From Sipunculus nudus (Eukaryota > Annelida > Sipuncula > Golfingiida > Sipunculidae), in NCBI GenBank assembly GCA_026874595.1, contig CM049320.1:3081001-3145000 (forward strand): a stretch of DNA of 64,000 nucleotides, read 5' to 3'. Made by a program: the position numbers and the translations under genes. A model generated the notes under the pieces. It saw only the letters and a list, made by a program, of their open reading frames with translations. It was not told the DNA's origin and made no database searches. How positions within the stretch are numbered: position 1 is the stretch's first letter; each line of letters begins with the position of its first letter. Below are positions 1 through 13,609 of this stretch, piece by piece.

Positions 1-545
1 TTTTTTTACTTAATTTAATGGACCGGTAGAAAAAAAAATTAAAATAGTATCAAAACTTATGCACAAAATATAAAATCTTGGGAGTGTGTCAGCCAGGTTC
101 AGGCTGCTAAATAACTAGTAATAAACTGGCCAATTAATAAATCGGTGATACTGTGTTGCCTGCTATCCATCTCATTATCTTTCACATGGGTAACAATAAT
201 ATATAATTAAACTGAGCCATTCGATCTACATTGCAATATGCAATATGTTTTAAATATTCCAGGTAGGCATGTATTAATCATAGGTAGTTTTACAGGCCGG
301 AAGTTATTAGGACCCGATTTAATAAGCGGTTGCCCTATAATAAACCCCCTATCCGTCGTCTCGTCTGTCTGTCCGTGTTTCCGTCTACAAATAACCAAAT
401 TTAGATTGACATATATATTTCAAACTTGACTTAAATGGCCCACCACTTAAGCAAGAACCTGATTGATTAAGGAGTCATAAAGTCAAAAGATCAAGATCAC
501 AGGAACCACATCAGGTGACTTTAATAGTCTTAAAAAAAAGGCAGG
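1..545. other. AT-rich flank, no gene seen
   Basis: No protein family, RNA gene or repeat period is recognisable. A short pyrimidine-rich stretch near 345-390 with repeated GTCTGTCC-like words resembles the GTCC tracts of repeats further right, but no hairpin accompanies it. Two overlapping 63-codon frames (207-429) have no recognisable content. Confidence 0.5.
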
Positions 546-554
546 AATAGATTT

Positions 555-3500
555 ATAAAATTTTCTTATGAGCAGGTAGTGATACAGCTAGGTAGTTATT
601 ATGGGCAGGTAGTGAAACAGGCAGGTAGTTATTATGGGCAGGTAGTGATACAGGCAGGTAGTTATTATGGGCAGGAAGTGATACAGGCAGGTAGCTATTA
701 TGGGCAGGTAGTGATACAGGCAGGTAGTTTCCATAGACAGGTAGTGATAAAGGCAAGTAGTTATCAAAGGGAGATTGACATACAAGAAGGGAGTTATCAA
801 AGTAAGGCAGTGATTCATGCACGTACTCATTAAAGGCAGATAGTGGAGCAGGCATATAAATTTTATAAGTAGGGAGTGCTACAGGCAGTTTTCGAAGTTA
901 GCAACCTGCAATAGGTACAAAGTCAGACAGGCAGGTAGTTATTATGGGCAGGAAATGATACAGGCAGGTAGTTATCAAAGGGAGATTGAGATACAGGCAG
1001 GTAGTTATCAAAGTAAGGTAGTGATTCATGCAGGAAGTGGTACAGGCAGGTAGTTATTATGGGCAGGTAGTTATATATAATTTTTAAAAGAAGGGAGTGC
1101 TACAGGCAGTTAGTCATCGAAGTTAGCTACCTACAATAGGTACAAAGTCAGACAGGCAGGTAGTTAATATAGACAGGTAGTGATACAGGCAGGTTGTTAT
1201 TATGGACAAGAAGTGATACAGGCAGGCAGTTATTATGGGTAGGTAGTGATACAGGCAGGTAGTTATTATGGGCAGGAAGTGATACAGGCAGGCAGTTATT
1301 ATGGGCAGGTAGTGATACAGGCAGATAGTTATTATTAGCAGGAAGTGATACAGGCAGGTAGTTATTATGAGCAGGAAGTGATACAGGCAGGTAGTTATTA
1401 TGGGCAGGTAGTGAAACAGGCAGGTAGTTATTATGGTCAGGTAGCGATACAGGCAGGTAGTTATCATGGGCAGGAAGTGATACGGGCAGGTAGTTATTAT
1501 GGGTAGGTAGTGATACAGGTAGGTAGTTATTATGGGCAGGTAGTGAAACAGGCACGTAGTTATTATTGGCAGGTAGTGATACAGGCAGGTAGTTATTATG
1601 GGCAGGAAGTGATACAGGCATGTAGTTATTATGGGCAGGAAGTGATACAGGCAGGTAGTTATCAAAGGGAGATTGAGATACAGGCAGGTAGTTATCAAAG
1701 TAAGGTAGTGATTCATGCAGGAAGTGGTACAGGTAGGTAGTTATTATGGACAGGTAGTTATATATAATTTTTATAAGAAGGAAGTGCTACAGGCAGGTAG
1801 TTATTATGGTCAGGTGGTCATACAGGCAGGTAGTTATTATGGTCAGGAAGTCATACAGGCAGGTAGTTATTATGGGAAGGTAGTGATACAGGCAGGTAGT
1901 TATTATGGGCAGGAAGTGATACAGGCAGGTAGTTATTATGGTCAGGAAGTCATACAGGCAGGTAGTTATTATGGGAAGGTAGTGATACAGGCAGGTAGTT
2001 ATTATGGGCAGGAAGTGATACAGGCAGGTAGTTATTACTGGAACTAAGTGATACTGGCAGTTAGTTATTATGGGCAGGTAGTCCTACAGGCAAGTAGTTA
2101 TTATAGTCAGGTGGTGATACAGGCAGGTAGTTATTATTGGAACTAAGTGAGACTGGCAGGTAGTTATTATTGGCAGGTAATGATACAGGCAGGTAGCTAT
2201 TATGGGCAGGTAGTTATACAGGCAGATAGTTATCATAGACAGATAGTGTTACAGTTATCAAAGGGAGGTTGAGATAGAGGCAGGTAGTTATCATAGACAG
2301 GTAGTGATACAGGCAGGTAGTTATCATAGACAGGTAGTGATAAAGGCAGGTAGTTATTATGGACAGGTAGTGATACAGGCAGGTAGTTATTATGGGCAGG
2401 TAGTGATACAGGCAGGTAGTTATTATGGGCAGGTAGTGTACAGGCAGGTAGTTATTATGGGCAGGTAGTGATACAGGCAGGTAGTTAATATGGGCAGGTA
2501 GTATTACAGGCAGGAAGTAATTATGGTCAGGTGGTCATACAGGCAGGTAGTTATTATGGTCAGGAAGTCATACAGGCAGGTAGTTATTATGGGCAGGTAG
2601 TGCTACAGGCAGGTAGTTATCATGGGCAGGTAGTGATACAGGCAGGTATTTATATTAGGCAGGTAGTGATTCAGGCAGGTAGTAATTATGGACATTAAGT
2701 GAAACAGGCAGGTAGTTATTATGGGCACGTAGTGATACAGGCAGGTAGTTATTATGGGAACTAAGTGATACAGGCAGGTAGTTATTATGGGCAGGAAGTG
2801 ATACAGGCATGTAGTTATTATGGGCAGGAAGTGATACAGGCAGGTAGTTATCAAAGGGAGATTGAGATACAGGCAGGTAGTTATCAAAGTAAGGTAGTGA
2901 TTCATGCAGGAAGTGGTACAGGTAGGTAGTTATTATGGACAGGTAGTTATATATAATTTTTATAAGAAGTAAGTGCTACAGGCAGTTAGTTTTCGAAGTT
3001 AGCAACCTACAATAGGTACAAAGTCAGACAGGCAGGTAGTTATTATGAGCAGGAAATGATACAGGCAGGTAGTTATCAAAGGGAGATTGAGATACAGGCA
3101 GGTAGTTATGGGCAGGTAGTGATACAGGCGGGGAGAAGGGAGTGCTAGAGGCAGTTAGTTATCGAAGTTAGCTACCTACAATAGGTACAAAGTCAGAGTT
3201 ATTATGGGCAGGAAGTGATACAGGCAGATAGTTATCAAAGTAAGGTAGTAATTCATGCAAGTACTCATTAGAGGCAGGTAGTGCAGCAGGCATATAATTT
3301 TTATAAGTAGAGAGGTAGTGATACACACAGGTAGTTATTATGGACAAGACGTGATACAGGCAGGTAGATATTATGGGTAGGTAGTGATACAGGCAGGTAG
3401 TTATTATGGACAGGTAGTGATACACACAGGTAGTTATTATGGGCAGGTGGTGATACACACAAGTAGTTATTATGGGCAGGTAGTGATATAGGCAAGTAGT

Positions 3501-6500
3501 TATTATGGTAAGGAAGTGATACAGGCAGGTAGTTATTATGAACAGGTAATGATCAAACAGGTAGTTATTATGGGAAGGTAGTGATACAGGCAGGTAGATA
3601 TTATGGTCAGGAAGTGATACAGGAAGGTAGTTATTATGGACAGGAAGTGATACAGGCAGGTAGTTATTATGGGCAGGTAGTGATACAGGCTGGTAGTTAT
3701 TATGGGCAGGTAGTGATACAGGCATGTAGTTATTATGGGCAGATAGTGAAACAGGCAGGTAGTTATTATGGGCAGGAAGTGATACAGGCAGGTAGTTATT
3801 ATTGGCAGGTAGTGATACAGGCAGGTAGTTCTACTGGGCAGGTCGTGATACAGGCAGGTAGTTTTAAAGGCGGCAAGTAGTTATTATGGTCAGGTGGTCA
3901 TACAGGCAGGTAGTTATTATGGTCAGGAAGTCATACAGGCAGGTAGTTATTATGGGAAGGTAGTGATACAGGCAGGTAGTTATTATGGGCAGGAAGTGAT
4001 ACAGGCAGGTAGTTATTATTGGAACTAAGTGATACTGGCAGTTAGTTATTATGGGCAGGTAGTCCTACAGGCAAGTAGTTATTATAGTCAGGTGGTGATA
4101 CAGGCAGGTAGTTATTATTGTCAGATAATGATACAGGCAGGTAGCTATTATGGGCAGGTAGTTATACAGGCAGTTAGTTATCATAGACAGATAGTGTTAC
4201 AGTTATCAAAGGGAGGTTGAGATAGAGGCAGGTAGTTATCATAGACAGGTAGTGATACAGGCAGGTAGTTATCATAGACAGGTAGTGATAAAGGCAGGTA
4301 GTTATTATAGACAGGTAGTGATACAGGCAGGTAGTTATTATGGGCAGGTAGTGATACAGGCAGGTAGTTATTATGGGCAGGTAGTGTACAGGCAGGTAGT
4401 TATTATGGCGAGGTAGTGATACAGGCCGGTAGTTAATATGGGCAGGTAGTATTACAGGCAGGAAGTTATTATGGTCAGGTGGTCATACAGGCAGGTAGTT
4501 ATTATGGTCAGGAAGTCATACAAACAGGTAGTTATTATGGGCAGGTAGTGCTACAGGCAGGTAGTTATTATGGGCAGGTAGTGATACAGGCAGGTAGTTA
4601 TATTAGGCAGGTAGTGATACAGGCAGGTAGTAATTATGGACATGAAGTGAAACAGGCAGGTAGTTATTATGGGCACGTAGTGATACAGGCGGGTAGTTAT
4701 TATGGGAACTAAGTGATACAGGCAGGTAGTTATTATGGACAGATAGTGATACACACAGGTAGTTATTATGGGCAGGTAGTGAAGGTAGTTATTATGGGCA
4801 GGTAGTGATACAGGCAGGTAAATATTATGGGCAGGTAATGATACAGGCAGCTAGTTATCATAGACAGATAGTGATACAGGCAGGTAATTATTATGGGCAG
4901 GTAGTGCAGGTAGTTATTATGGGCAGGTAGTGATACAGGCAGGTAATTATTATGGGCAGATAGTGATACAGGCAGTTAGCTACCTACAATAGGTATAAAG
5001 TCAGACAGGCAGGTAGTTATTATGGGCAGGTAGTGATACAGGCAGGTAGTTAATATAGACAGATAGTGATACAGGGAGGTAGTTATAAAAAGGAGGTTGA
5101 GATAGAGGCAGGTAGTTATCATAGACAGGTAGTGATACAGGCAGGTAGTTATCATAGACAGGTAGTGATAAAGGCAGGTAGTTTTTATGGGCAGGTAGTG
5201 ATACAGGCAGGATATTATTATGGGCAGGTAGTGATACAGGCAGGATATTATTATGGGGAGGTAGTGATACAGGCAGGTAGTTATTATTGGCAGGTACTGA
5301 TACAGGCAGGTACTTATATTGGGCAGGAAGTGATACAGGCATGTAGTTATAATGGTCAGGTAGTCATACAGGCAGGTAGTTATTATGGGAGGTAGTGATA
5401 CAGGCAGGTAGTTATCATAGACAGATAGTGATACAGGGAGGTAGTTATCAAAGTGAGGTTGAGATAGAGGTAGGTAGTTATCATAGACAGGTAGTGATAA
5501 AGGCAGGTAGTTATTATGGGCAGGAAGTGATACAGGCAGGTAGTTATTATGGGCAGGTAGTGATACAAGGAGGTAGTTATTATGGGCAGGTAGTGATACA
5601 GGCAGGTAGTTATATTGGGCAGGTAGTAATACAGGCATGTATTTATTTTGGGCAGAAAGTGATACAGGCAAGAAGTTATTATGGTAAGGAAGTGATACAG
5701 GCAGGTAGTTATTATGGACAGGTAGTGATACACGCAGGTAGTTATTATTGGAAGGTAGTGATACAGGCAGTTAGTTATTATGGTCAGGAAGTGATACAGG
5801 CAAGTAGTTATTATGGTAAGGAAGTGATACAGGCAGGTAGTTATTATGGACAGGTAGTGATACACACAGGTAGTTATTATGGGAAGGTAGTGATACAGGC
5901 AGGTAGTTATTATTTTTAGGAAGTGATACAGGCAGGTAGTTATTATGGACAGGTAGTGATACACACATGTAGTTATTATGGGAAGGTAATGATACAGGCA
6001 GGTAGTTATTATGGTAAGGAAGTGACACAGGTAGGTAGTTGTTATGGACAGGTAGTGATACAGGCAGGTAGTTATTATGGGCAGGTAGTGATACACACAG
6101 GTAGTTATTATGGGAAGGTAGTGATACAGGCAGGTGGTTATTATGGTCAGGAAATGATACAGGTAGGTAGTTATTATGGTAAGGGAGAAGGGAGTGCTAC
6201 AGGCAGTTAGTTCTCGAAGTTAACTACCTACAATAGGTACAAAGTCAGAAATTCAGGTAGTTATTATGGTCAGGAAATGATACAGGCAGGTAGTTTTAAT
6301 GGTAAGGAAGTGATATTGGCAGGTAGTTATTATGGGCAGGTAGTGATACACACAGGTAGTTGTTATGGTCAGGAAGTGATACAGGCAGGAAGTTATTATG
6401 GTAAGGAAGTGATACAGGCAGGTAGTTATTATGGAGAGGAAGTGATACAGGCAGGTAGTTATTATGGACAGGTAGTGATACAGGCAGGTAGTTATTATGG

Positions 6501-9500
6501 GCAGGTAGTGATACAGGCATGTAGTTATCATGGACATGAAGTGATACAGGCAGGTAGTTTAATTGCTATGTAGTGATACCGGCAGTTAGTTATTATGGGC
6601 AGGTAGTGATGCAGGCAGGTAGTTATTATGGTCAGGTGGTCATACAGGCAGGTATTTATTATGGTCAGGAAGTCATACAGGCAGGAAGTTATTATGGGCA
6701 GGTAGTGATACAGGCAGGTAGTTATTATGGGAACTAAGTGATACTGGGAGGTAGCTATTATGGTAAGGAAGTGATACTGGCAGGTAGATATTATGGACAG
6801 GTAGTGATACACACAGGTAGCTATTATGGGAAGGTAGTGATACAGGCAGGTAGTTATTATGGTCAGGAAGTGATACAGGCAGGTAGTTATTATGGTATGG
6901 GAGTGATACAGGCAGGTAGTTATTATGGATAGGAAGTGAAACAGGCAGGTAGTTATTATGGGCTGGTAGTGATACAGGCAGGTAGTTATTATGGGCAGAT
7001 AGTGATACAGGCAAGTAGTTATTATGGTAAGGAAGTGATACAGGCAGGTAGTTATTATGGACAGGTAGTGATACACACAGGTAGTTATTATGGGAAGGTA
7101 GTGATACAGGCAGGTAGTTATTATTTTTAGGAAGTGATACAGGCAGGTAGTTATTATGGACAGGTAGTGATACACACATGTAGTTATTATGGGAAGGTAA
7201 TGATACAGGCAGGTAGTTATTATGGTAAGGAAGTGACACAGGTAGGTAGTTGTTATGGACAGGTAGTGATACAGGCAGGTAGTTATTATGGGCAGGTAGT
7301 GATACACACAGGTAGTTATTATGGGAAGGTTGTGATACAGGCAGGTGGTTATTATGGTCAGGAAATGATACAGGTAGGTAGTTATTATGGTAAGGGAGAA
7401 GGGAGTGCTACAGGCAGTTAGTTCTCGAAGTTAACTACCTACAATAGGTACAAAGTCAGAAATTCAGGTAGTTATTATGGTCAGGAAATGATACAGGCAG
7501 GTAGTTTTCATTGGGAGATTGAGATACAGGCAGGTAGTTATCAAAGTAAGGTAGTGATTCATGCAAGTACTCCTTATAGGCAGGTAGTGAAGTAGGCATA
7601 TAATCTTTGTAAGTAGGGAGTGCTACAGGCGGCTAGTTATCGAAGTTAACTACCTGCAATAGGTACAATGTCAGACAGACAGGTAGTTATTATGGTCAGG
7701 AAGTGATACAGGCAGGTAGTTATTATGGACAGGAAGTGATACAGGCAGGTAGTTATTATGGGTAGGTAGTGATACATGCAGGTAGTTATTATTGGCAGAT
7801 AGTAATACAGGCAGGTATTTATTATGGGCCGGTAATGATACAGGCAGGTAGTTAATATGGATAGAAAGTGATACAGGCAGGTAATTATGAAAGAGAGAAT
7901 GAGATGGAGGAAGGTATTTATAATAGACAGGTGGTGATACAGGCAGGTAGTTATAAGTGGCAGGAAGTGATAAGGCAGGTTGTTATTAACGGGAGATTAA
8001 GATACAAGATGGAAGTTATCAAAGTTAGGTAATGATTCATGCAAGTGATACTGGCAGGTCGTGATACAGGCAGGTAATTATCATAGACAGGTAGTGATAA
8101 AAGCAGGTGGTTATTATAGACAGGTAGTGATACAGGCAGGTAGTTATTATGGGCAGGTAGTGATACAGGCAGGTAGTTATTATGGGCAGGCAGTGATACA
8201 GGCAGGTAGTTATATTGGGCAGGCAGAGATACAGGCAGGTAGTTATAATGGTCAGGTAGTCATACAGGCAGGAATTTTTATGGTTAGGTGGTCATACAGG
8301 CAGGTAGTTATTATGGACAGGAAGTCATACAGGCAGGTAGTTATTATGGGCAGGTAGTGATACAGGCAGGTAGTTATTATGGGCAGGTAGTGATACAGGC
8401 AGGTAGTTATTATGGGAACTAAGTGATACTGGCAGGTAGTTATTACGGGCAGGTAGTGATACAGGCAGGTAGTTATTATGGTAAGGAAGTGATACAGGCA
8501 GGTAGTTATTATGGGCAGGTAGTGATACACACAGGTAGTTATTATTGGAAGGTAGTGATACAGGCAGGTAGTTATTATGGTCAGGAAATGATACAGGTAG
8601 GTAGTTATTATGGTAAGGAAGTGATACAGGCAGGTAGTTTTAATGGTAAGGAAGTGATATTGGCAGGTAGTTATTATGGGCAGGTAGTGATACACACAGG
8701 TAGTTGTTATGGTCAGGAAGTGATACAGGCAGGAAGTTATTATGGTAAGGAAGTGATACAGGCAGGTAGTTATTATGGAGAGGAAGTGATACAGGCAGGT
8801 AGTTATTATGGGCAGGTAGTGATACAGGCAGGTAGTTATTATGGGCAGGTAGTGATACAGGCATGTAGTTATCATGGACATGAAGTGATACTGGCAGGTA
8901 GTTTAATTGCTAGATAGTGATACCTGCAGTTAGTTATTATGGGCAGGTAGTGATGCAGGCAGGTAGTTATTATGGTCAGGTATCATACAGGCAGGTATTT
9001 ATTATGGTCAGGAAGTCATACAGGCAGGAAGTTATTATGGGCAGGTAGTGATACAGGCAGGTAGTTATTATGGGAACTAAGTGATACTGGCAGGTAGTTA
9101 TTATGGTAAGGAAGTGATACTGGCAGGTAGATATTATGGACAGGTAGTGATACACACAGGTAGCTATTATGGGAAGGTAGTGATACAGGCAGGTAGTTAT
9201 TATGGTCAGGAAGTGATACAGGCAGGTAGTTATTATGGTAAGGAAGTGATACAGGCAGGTAGTTATTATGGGCAGGTAGTGATACACACAGGTAGTTATT
9301 ATGGGAAGGTAGTGATACAGGCAGGTAGTTATTATGGTCAGGAAATGATACAGGTAGGTAGTTATTATGGTAAGGAAGTGATACAGGCAGGTAGTTTTAA
9401 TGGTAAGGAAGTGATATTGGCAGGTAGTTATTATGGGCAGGTAGTGATACACACAGGTAGTTGTTATGGTCAGGAAGTGATACAGGCAGGAAGTTATTAT

Positions 9501-12500
9501 GGTAAGGAAGTGATACAGGCAGGTAGTTATTATGGAGAGGAAGTGATACAGGCAGGTAGTTATTATGGGCAGGTAGTGATACAGGCAGGTAGTTATTATG
9601 GGCAGGTAGTGATACAGGCATGTAGTTATCATGGACATGAAGTGATACAGGCAGGTAGTTTAATTGCTATGTAGTGATACCGGCAGTTAGTTATTATGGG
9701 CAGGTAGTGATGCAGGCAGGTAGTTATTATGGTCAGGTGGTCATACAGGCAGGTATTTATTATGGTCAGGAAGTCATACAGGCAGGAAGTTATTATGGGC
9801 AGGTAGTGATACAGGCAGGTAGTTATTATGGGAACTAAGTGATACTGGCAGGTAGTTATTATGGTAAGGAAGTGATACTGGCAGGTAGATATTATGGACA
9901 GGTAGTGATACACACAGGTAGCTATTATGGGAAGGTAGTGATACAGGCAGGTAGTTATTATGGTCAGGAAGTGATACAGGCAGGTAGTTATTATGGTATG
10001 GGAGTGATACAGGCAGGTAGTTATTATGGATAGGAAGTGAAACAGGCAGGTAGTTATTATGGGCTGGTAGTGATACAGGCAGGTAGTTAATATGGGCAGA
10101 TAGTGATACAGGCAAGTAGTTATTATGGTAAGGAAGTGATACAGGCAGGTAGTTATTATGGACAGGTAGTGATACACACAGGTAGTTATTATGGGAAGGT
10201 AGTGATACAGGCAGGTAGTTATTATTTTTAGGAAGTGATACAGGCAGGTAGTTATTATGGACAGGTAGTGATACACACATGTAGTTATTATGGGAAGGTA
10301 ATGATACAGGCAGGTAATTATTATGGTAAGGAAGTGACACAGGTAGGTAGTTGTTATGGACAGGTAGTGATACAGGCAGGTAGTTATTATGGGCAGGTAG
10401 TGATACACACAGGTAGTTATTATGGGAAGGTAGTGATACAGGCAGGTGGTTATTATGGTCAGGAAATGATACAGGTAGGTAGTTATTATGGTAAGGGAGA
10501 AGGGAGTGCTACAGGCAGTTAGTTCTCGAAGTTAACTACCTACAATAGGTACAAAGTCAGAAATTCAGGTAGTTATTATGGTCAGGAAATGATACAGGCA
10601 GGTAGTTTTCATTGGGAGATTGAGATACAGGCAGGTAGTTATCAAAGTAAGGGAGTGATTCATGCAAGTACTCCTTATAGACAGGTAGTGAAGTAGGCAT
10701 ATAATCTTTGTAAGTAGGGAGTGCTACAGGCGGCTAGTTATCGAAGTTAGCTACCAGCAATAGGTACAATGTCAGACAGACAGGTAGTTATGGTCAGGAA
10801 GTGATACAGGCAGGTAGTTATTATGGACAGGAAGTGATACAGGCAGGTAGTTATTATGGGTAGGTAGTGATACATGCAGGTAGTTATTATTGGCAGGTAG
10901 TAATACAGGCAGGTATTTATTATGGGCTGGTAATGATACAGGCAGGTAGTTAGTATGGATAGAAAGTGATACAGGCAGGTAATTATGAAAGAGAGAATGA
11001 GATGCAGGAAGGTATTTATAATAGACAGGTGGTGATACAGGCAGGTAGTTATAAGTGGCAGGAAGTGATAAAGGCAGGTTGTTATTAACGGGAGATTAAG
11101 ATACAAGATGGAAGTTATCAAAGTTAGGTAATGATTCATGCAAGTGATACTGGCAGGTCGTGATACAGGCAGGTAATTATCATAGACAGGTAGTGATAAA
11201 GGCAGGTGGTTATTATAGACAGGTAGTGATACAGGCAGGTAGTTATTATGGGCAGGTAGTGATACAGGCAGGTAGTTATTATGGGCAGGCAGTGATACAG
11301 GCAGGTAGTTATTTTGGGCAGGCAGAGATACAGGCAGGTAGTTATAATGGTCAGGTAGTCATACAGTCAGGAATTTTTATGGTCAGGTGGTCATACTGGC
11401 AGGTAGTTATTATGGACAGGAAGTCATACAGGCAGGTAGTTATTATGGACAGGAAGTCATACAGGCAGGTAGTTATTATGGGCAGGTAGTGATACAGGCA
11501 GGTAGTTATTATGGGCAGGTAGTGATACAGGCAGGTAGTTATTATGGGAACTAAGTGATACTGGCAGGTAGTTATTACGGGAAGGTAGTGATACAGGCAG
11601 GTAGTTATTATGGTAAGGAAGTGATACACACAGGTAGTTATTATGGGAAGGTAGTGATACAGGCAGGTAGTTATTATGGTCAGGAAATGATACAGGTAGG
11701 TAGTTATTATGGTTAGGAAGTGATACAGGCAGGTAGTTTTAATGGTAAGGAAGTGATATTGGCAGGTAGTTATTATGGGCAGGTAGTGATACACACAGGT
11801 AGTTGTTATGGTCAGGAACTGATACAGGCAGGAAGTTATTATGGTAAGGAAGTGATACAGGCAGGTAGTTATTATGGAGAGGAAGTGATACAGGCAGGTA
11901 GTTATTATGGGCAGGTAGTGATACAGGCAGGTAGTTATTATGGGCAGGTAGTGATACAGGCAGGTAGTTATTTTAGGCAGGCAGAGATACAGGCAGGTAG
12001 TTATAATGGTCAGGTAGTCATACAGGCAGGAATTTTTATGGTCAGGTGGTCATACAGGCAGGTAGTTATTATGGACAGGAAGTCATACAGGCAGGTAGTT
12101 ATTATGGGCAGGTAGTGATACAGGCAGGTAGTTATTATGGGCAGGTAGTGATACAGGCAGGTAGTTATTATGGGAACTAAGTGATACTGGCAGGTAGTTA
12201 TTACGGGAAGGTAGTGATACAGGCAGGTAGTTATTATGGTATGGAAGTGATACAGGCAGGTAGTTATTGTGGGCAGGTAGTGATACACACAGGTAGTTAT
12301 TATGGGAAGGTAGTGATACAGGCAGGTAGTTATTATGGTCAGGAAATGATACAGGTAGGTAGTTATTATGGTTAGGAAGTGATACAGGCAGGTAGTTTTA
12401 ATGGTAAGGAAGTGATATTGGCAGGTAGTTATTATGGGCAGGTAGTGATACACACAGGTAGTTGTTATGGTCAGGAAGTGATACAGGCAGGAAGTTATTA

Positions 12501-13387
12501 TGGTAAGGAAGTGATACAGGCAGGTAGTTATTATGGAGAGGAAGTGATACAGGCATGTAGTTATCATGGACATGAAGTGATACAGGCAGGTAGTTTAATT
12601 GCTAGGTAGTGATACCTGCAGTTAGTTATTATGGGCAGGTAGTGATGCAGGCAGGTAGTTATTATGGTCAGGTGGTCATACAGGCAGGTATTTATTATGG
12701 TCAGGAAGTCATACAGGCAGGAAGTTATTATGGGCAGGTAGTGATACAGGCAGGTAGTTATTATGGGAACTAAGTGATACTGGCAGGTAGTTATTATGGT
12801 AAGGAAGTGATACTGGCAGGTAGATATTATGGACAGGTAGTGATACACACAGGTAGCTATTATGGGAAGGTAGTGATACAGGCAGGTAGTTATTATGGTC
12901 AGGAAGTGATACAGGCAGGTAGTTATTATGGTATGGGAGTGATACAGGCAGGTAGTTATTATGGATAGGAAGTGAAACAGGCAGGTAGTTATTATGGGCT
13001 GGTAGTGATACAGGCAGGTAGTTATTATGGGCAGATAGTGATACAGGCAAGTAGTTATTATGGTAAGGAAGTGATACAGGCAGGTAGTTATTATGGACAG
13101 GTAGTGATACACACAGGTAGTTATTATGGGAAGGTAGTGATACAGGCAGGTAGTTATTATTTTAAGGAAGTGATACAGGCAGGTAGTTATTATGGACAGG
13201 TAGTGATACACACATGTAGTTATTATGGGAAGGTAATGATACAGGCAGGTAGTTATTATGGTAAGGAAGTGACACAGGTAGGTAGTTGTTATGGACAGGT
13301 AGTGATACACACAGGTGGTTATTATGGGCAGGTAGTGATACACACAGGTAGTTATTAGGGGCAGGTAGTGATACAGGCAGGTAGTTA
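555..13387. repeat. 33-bp minisatellite, left block
   Basis: Almost the whole interval is a tandem array of a 33-bp unit. The unit consists of GGTAGTTATTATGGGCA (17 bp) followed by GGTAGTGATACAGGCA (16 bp); both halves begin GGTAGT and end GGCA, so the 33-mer is probably a fixed dimer of an older 16-17-bp repeat. Base count of the consensus is 12 G, 3 C, 9 A, 9 T, a strong G-over-C strand asymmetry. Recurrent variants include a CACACAGG ending of the second half, GGTCAGGAAGTCATACAGG and GGTAAGGAAGTGATACAGG. Before about 3,300 the units are interspersed with a non-33-bp spacer (TATAATTTTTATAAG-type, then a segment ending CAATAGGTACAAAGTCAGAC). One of three plus frames and two of three minus frames of the unit are stop-free, so long spurious frames arise. 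Confidence 0.97.
5640..13387. repeat. Higher-order repeats in the left minisatellite block
   Basis: Whole runs of variant 33-mers recur in the same order. The run at 5,923-6,210 recurs at 7,134-7,421 (offset 1,211) and at 10,235-10,522 (offset 3,101), each ending in the same AAGGGAGAAGGGAGTGC junction followed by the CAATAGGTACAAAGTCAG spacer. Runs at 6,528-7,307, 9,629-10,408 and 12,564-13,400 also correspond. The block is therefore built of about 3.1-kb superunits with smaller internal duplications, as expected from unequal exchange or replication-based amplification. Confidence 0.9.
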
Positions 13388-13389
13388 TT

Positions 13390-13419
13390 GTATCCGCCAA
13401 AACAGAGTTTTGCGGATAC
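13390..13419. other. 5' subterminal hairpin of the HINE-like element
   Basis: GTATCCGC at 13,390-13,397 pairs with GCGGATAC at 13,412-13,419. The inner CAAAAC and GTTTTG also pair, leaving a short AGA loop, with a single extra C in the left arm. The same word returns inverted at the 3' end (GGCGGATAC, 15,625-15,633). Confidence 0.9.
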
Positions 13420-13434
13420 TATGTTTTCAGCTGG

Positions 13435-13435
<1 letters not shown>

Positions 13436-13465
<30 letters not shown>

Positions 13466-13466
13466 G
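13436..13466. repeat. GCC trinucleotide microsatellite
   Basis: About ten uninterrupted CGC/GCC units directly after the 5' hairpin. It stands out strongly against the surrounding AT-rich array. A microsatellite just inside the 5' end is a common HINE feature. Confidence 0.97.
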
Positions 13467-13609
13467 TAGGTGTCCGGAGAACTCCTCCGTAACCGCTGGG
13501 CGGAATTTTCCGAAACCCGGGATTATGTTCGGGTCACATGTGAACTGCTGCGCCCCGATTTTGTTTTGACCTCTGACCTTTCCTCTGCGCTCTGCGTCCG
13601 TTTGTGCGT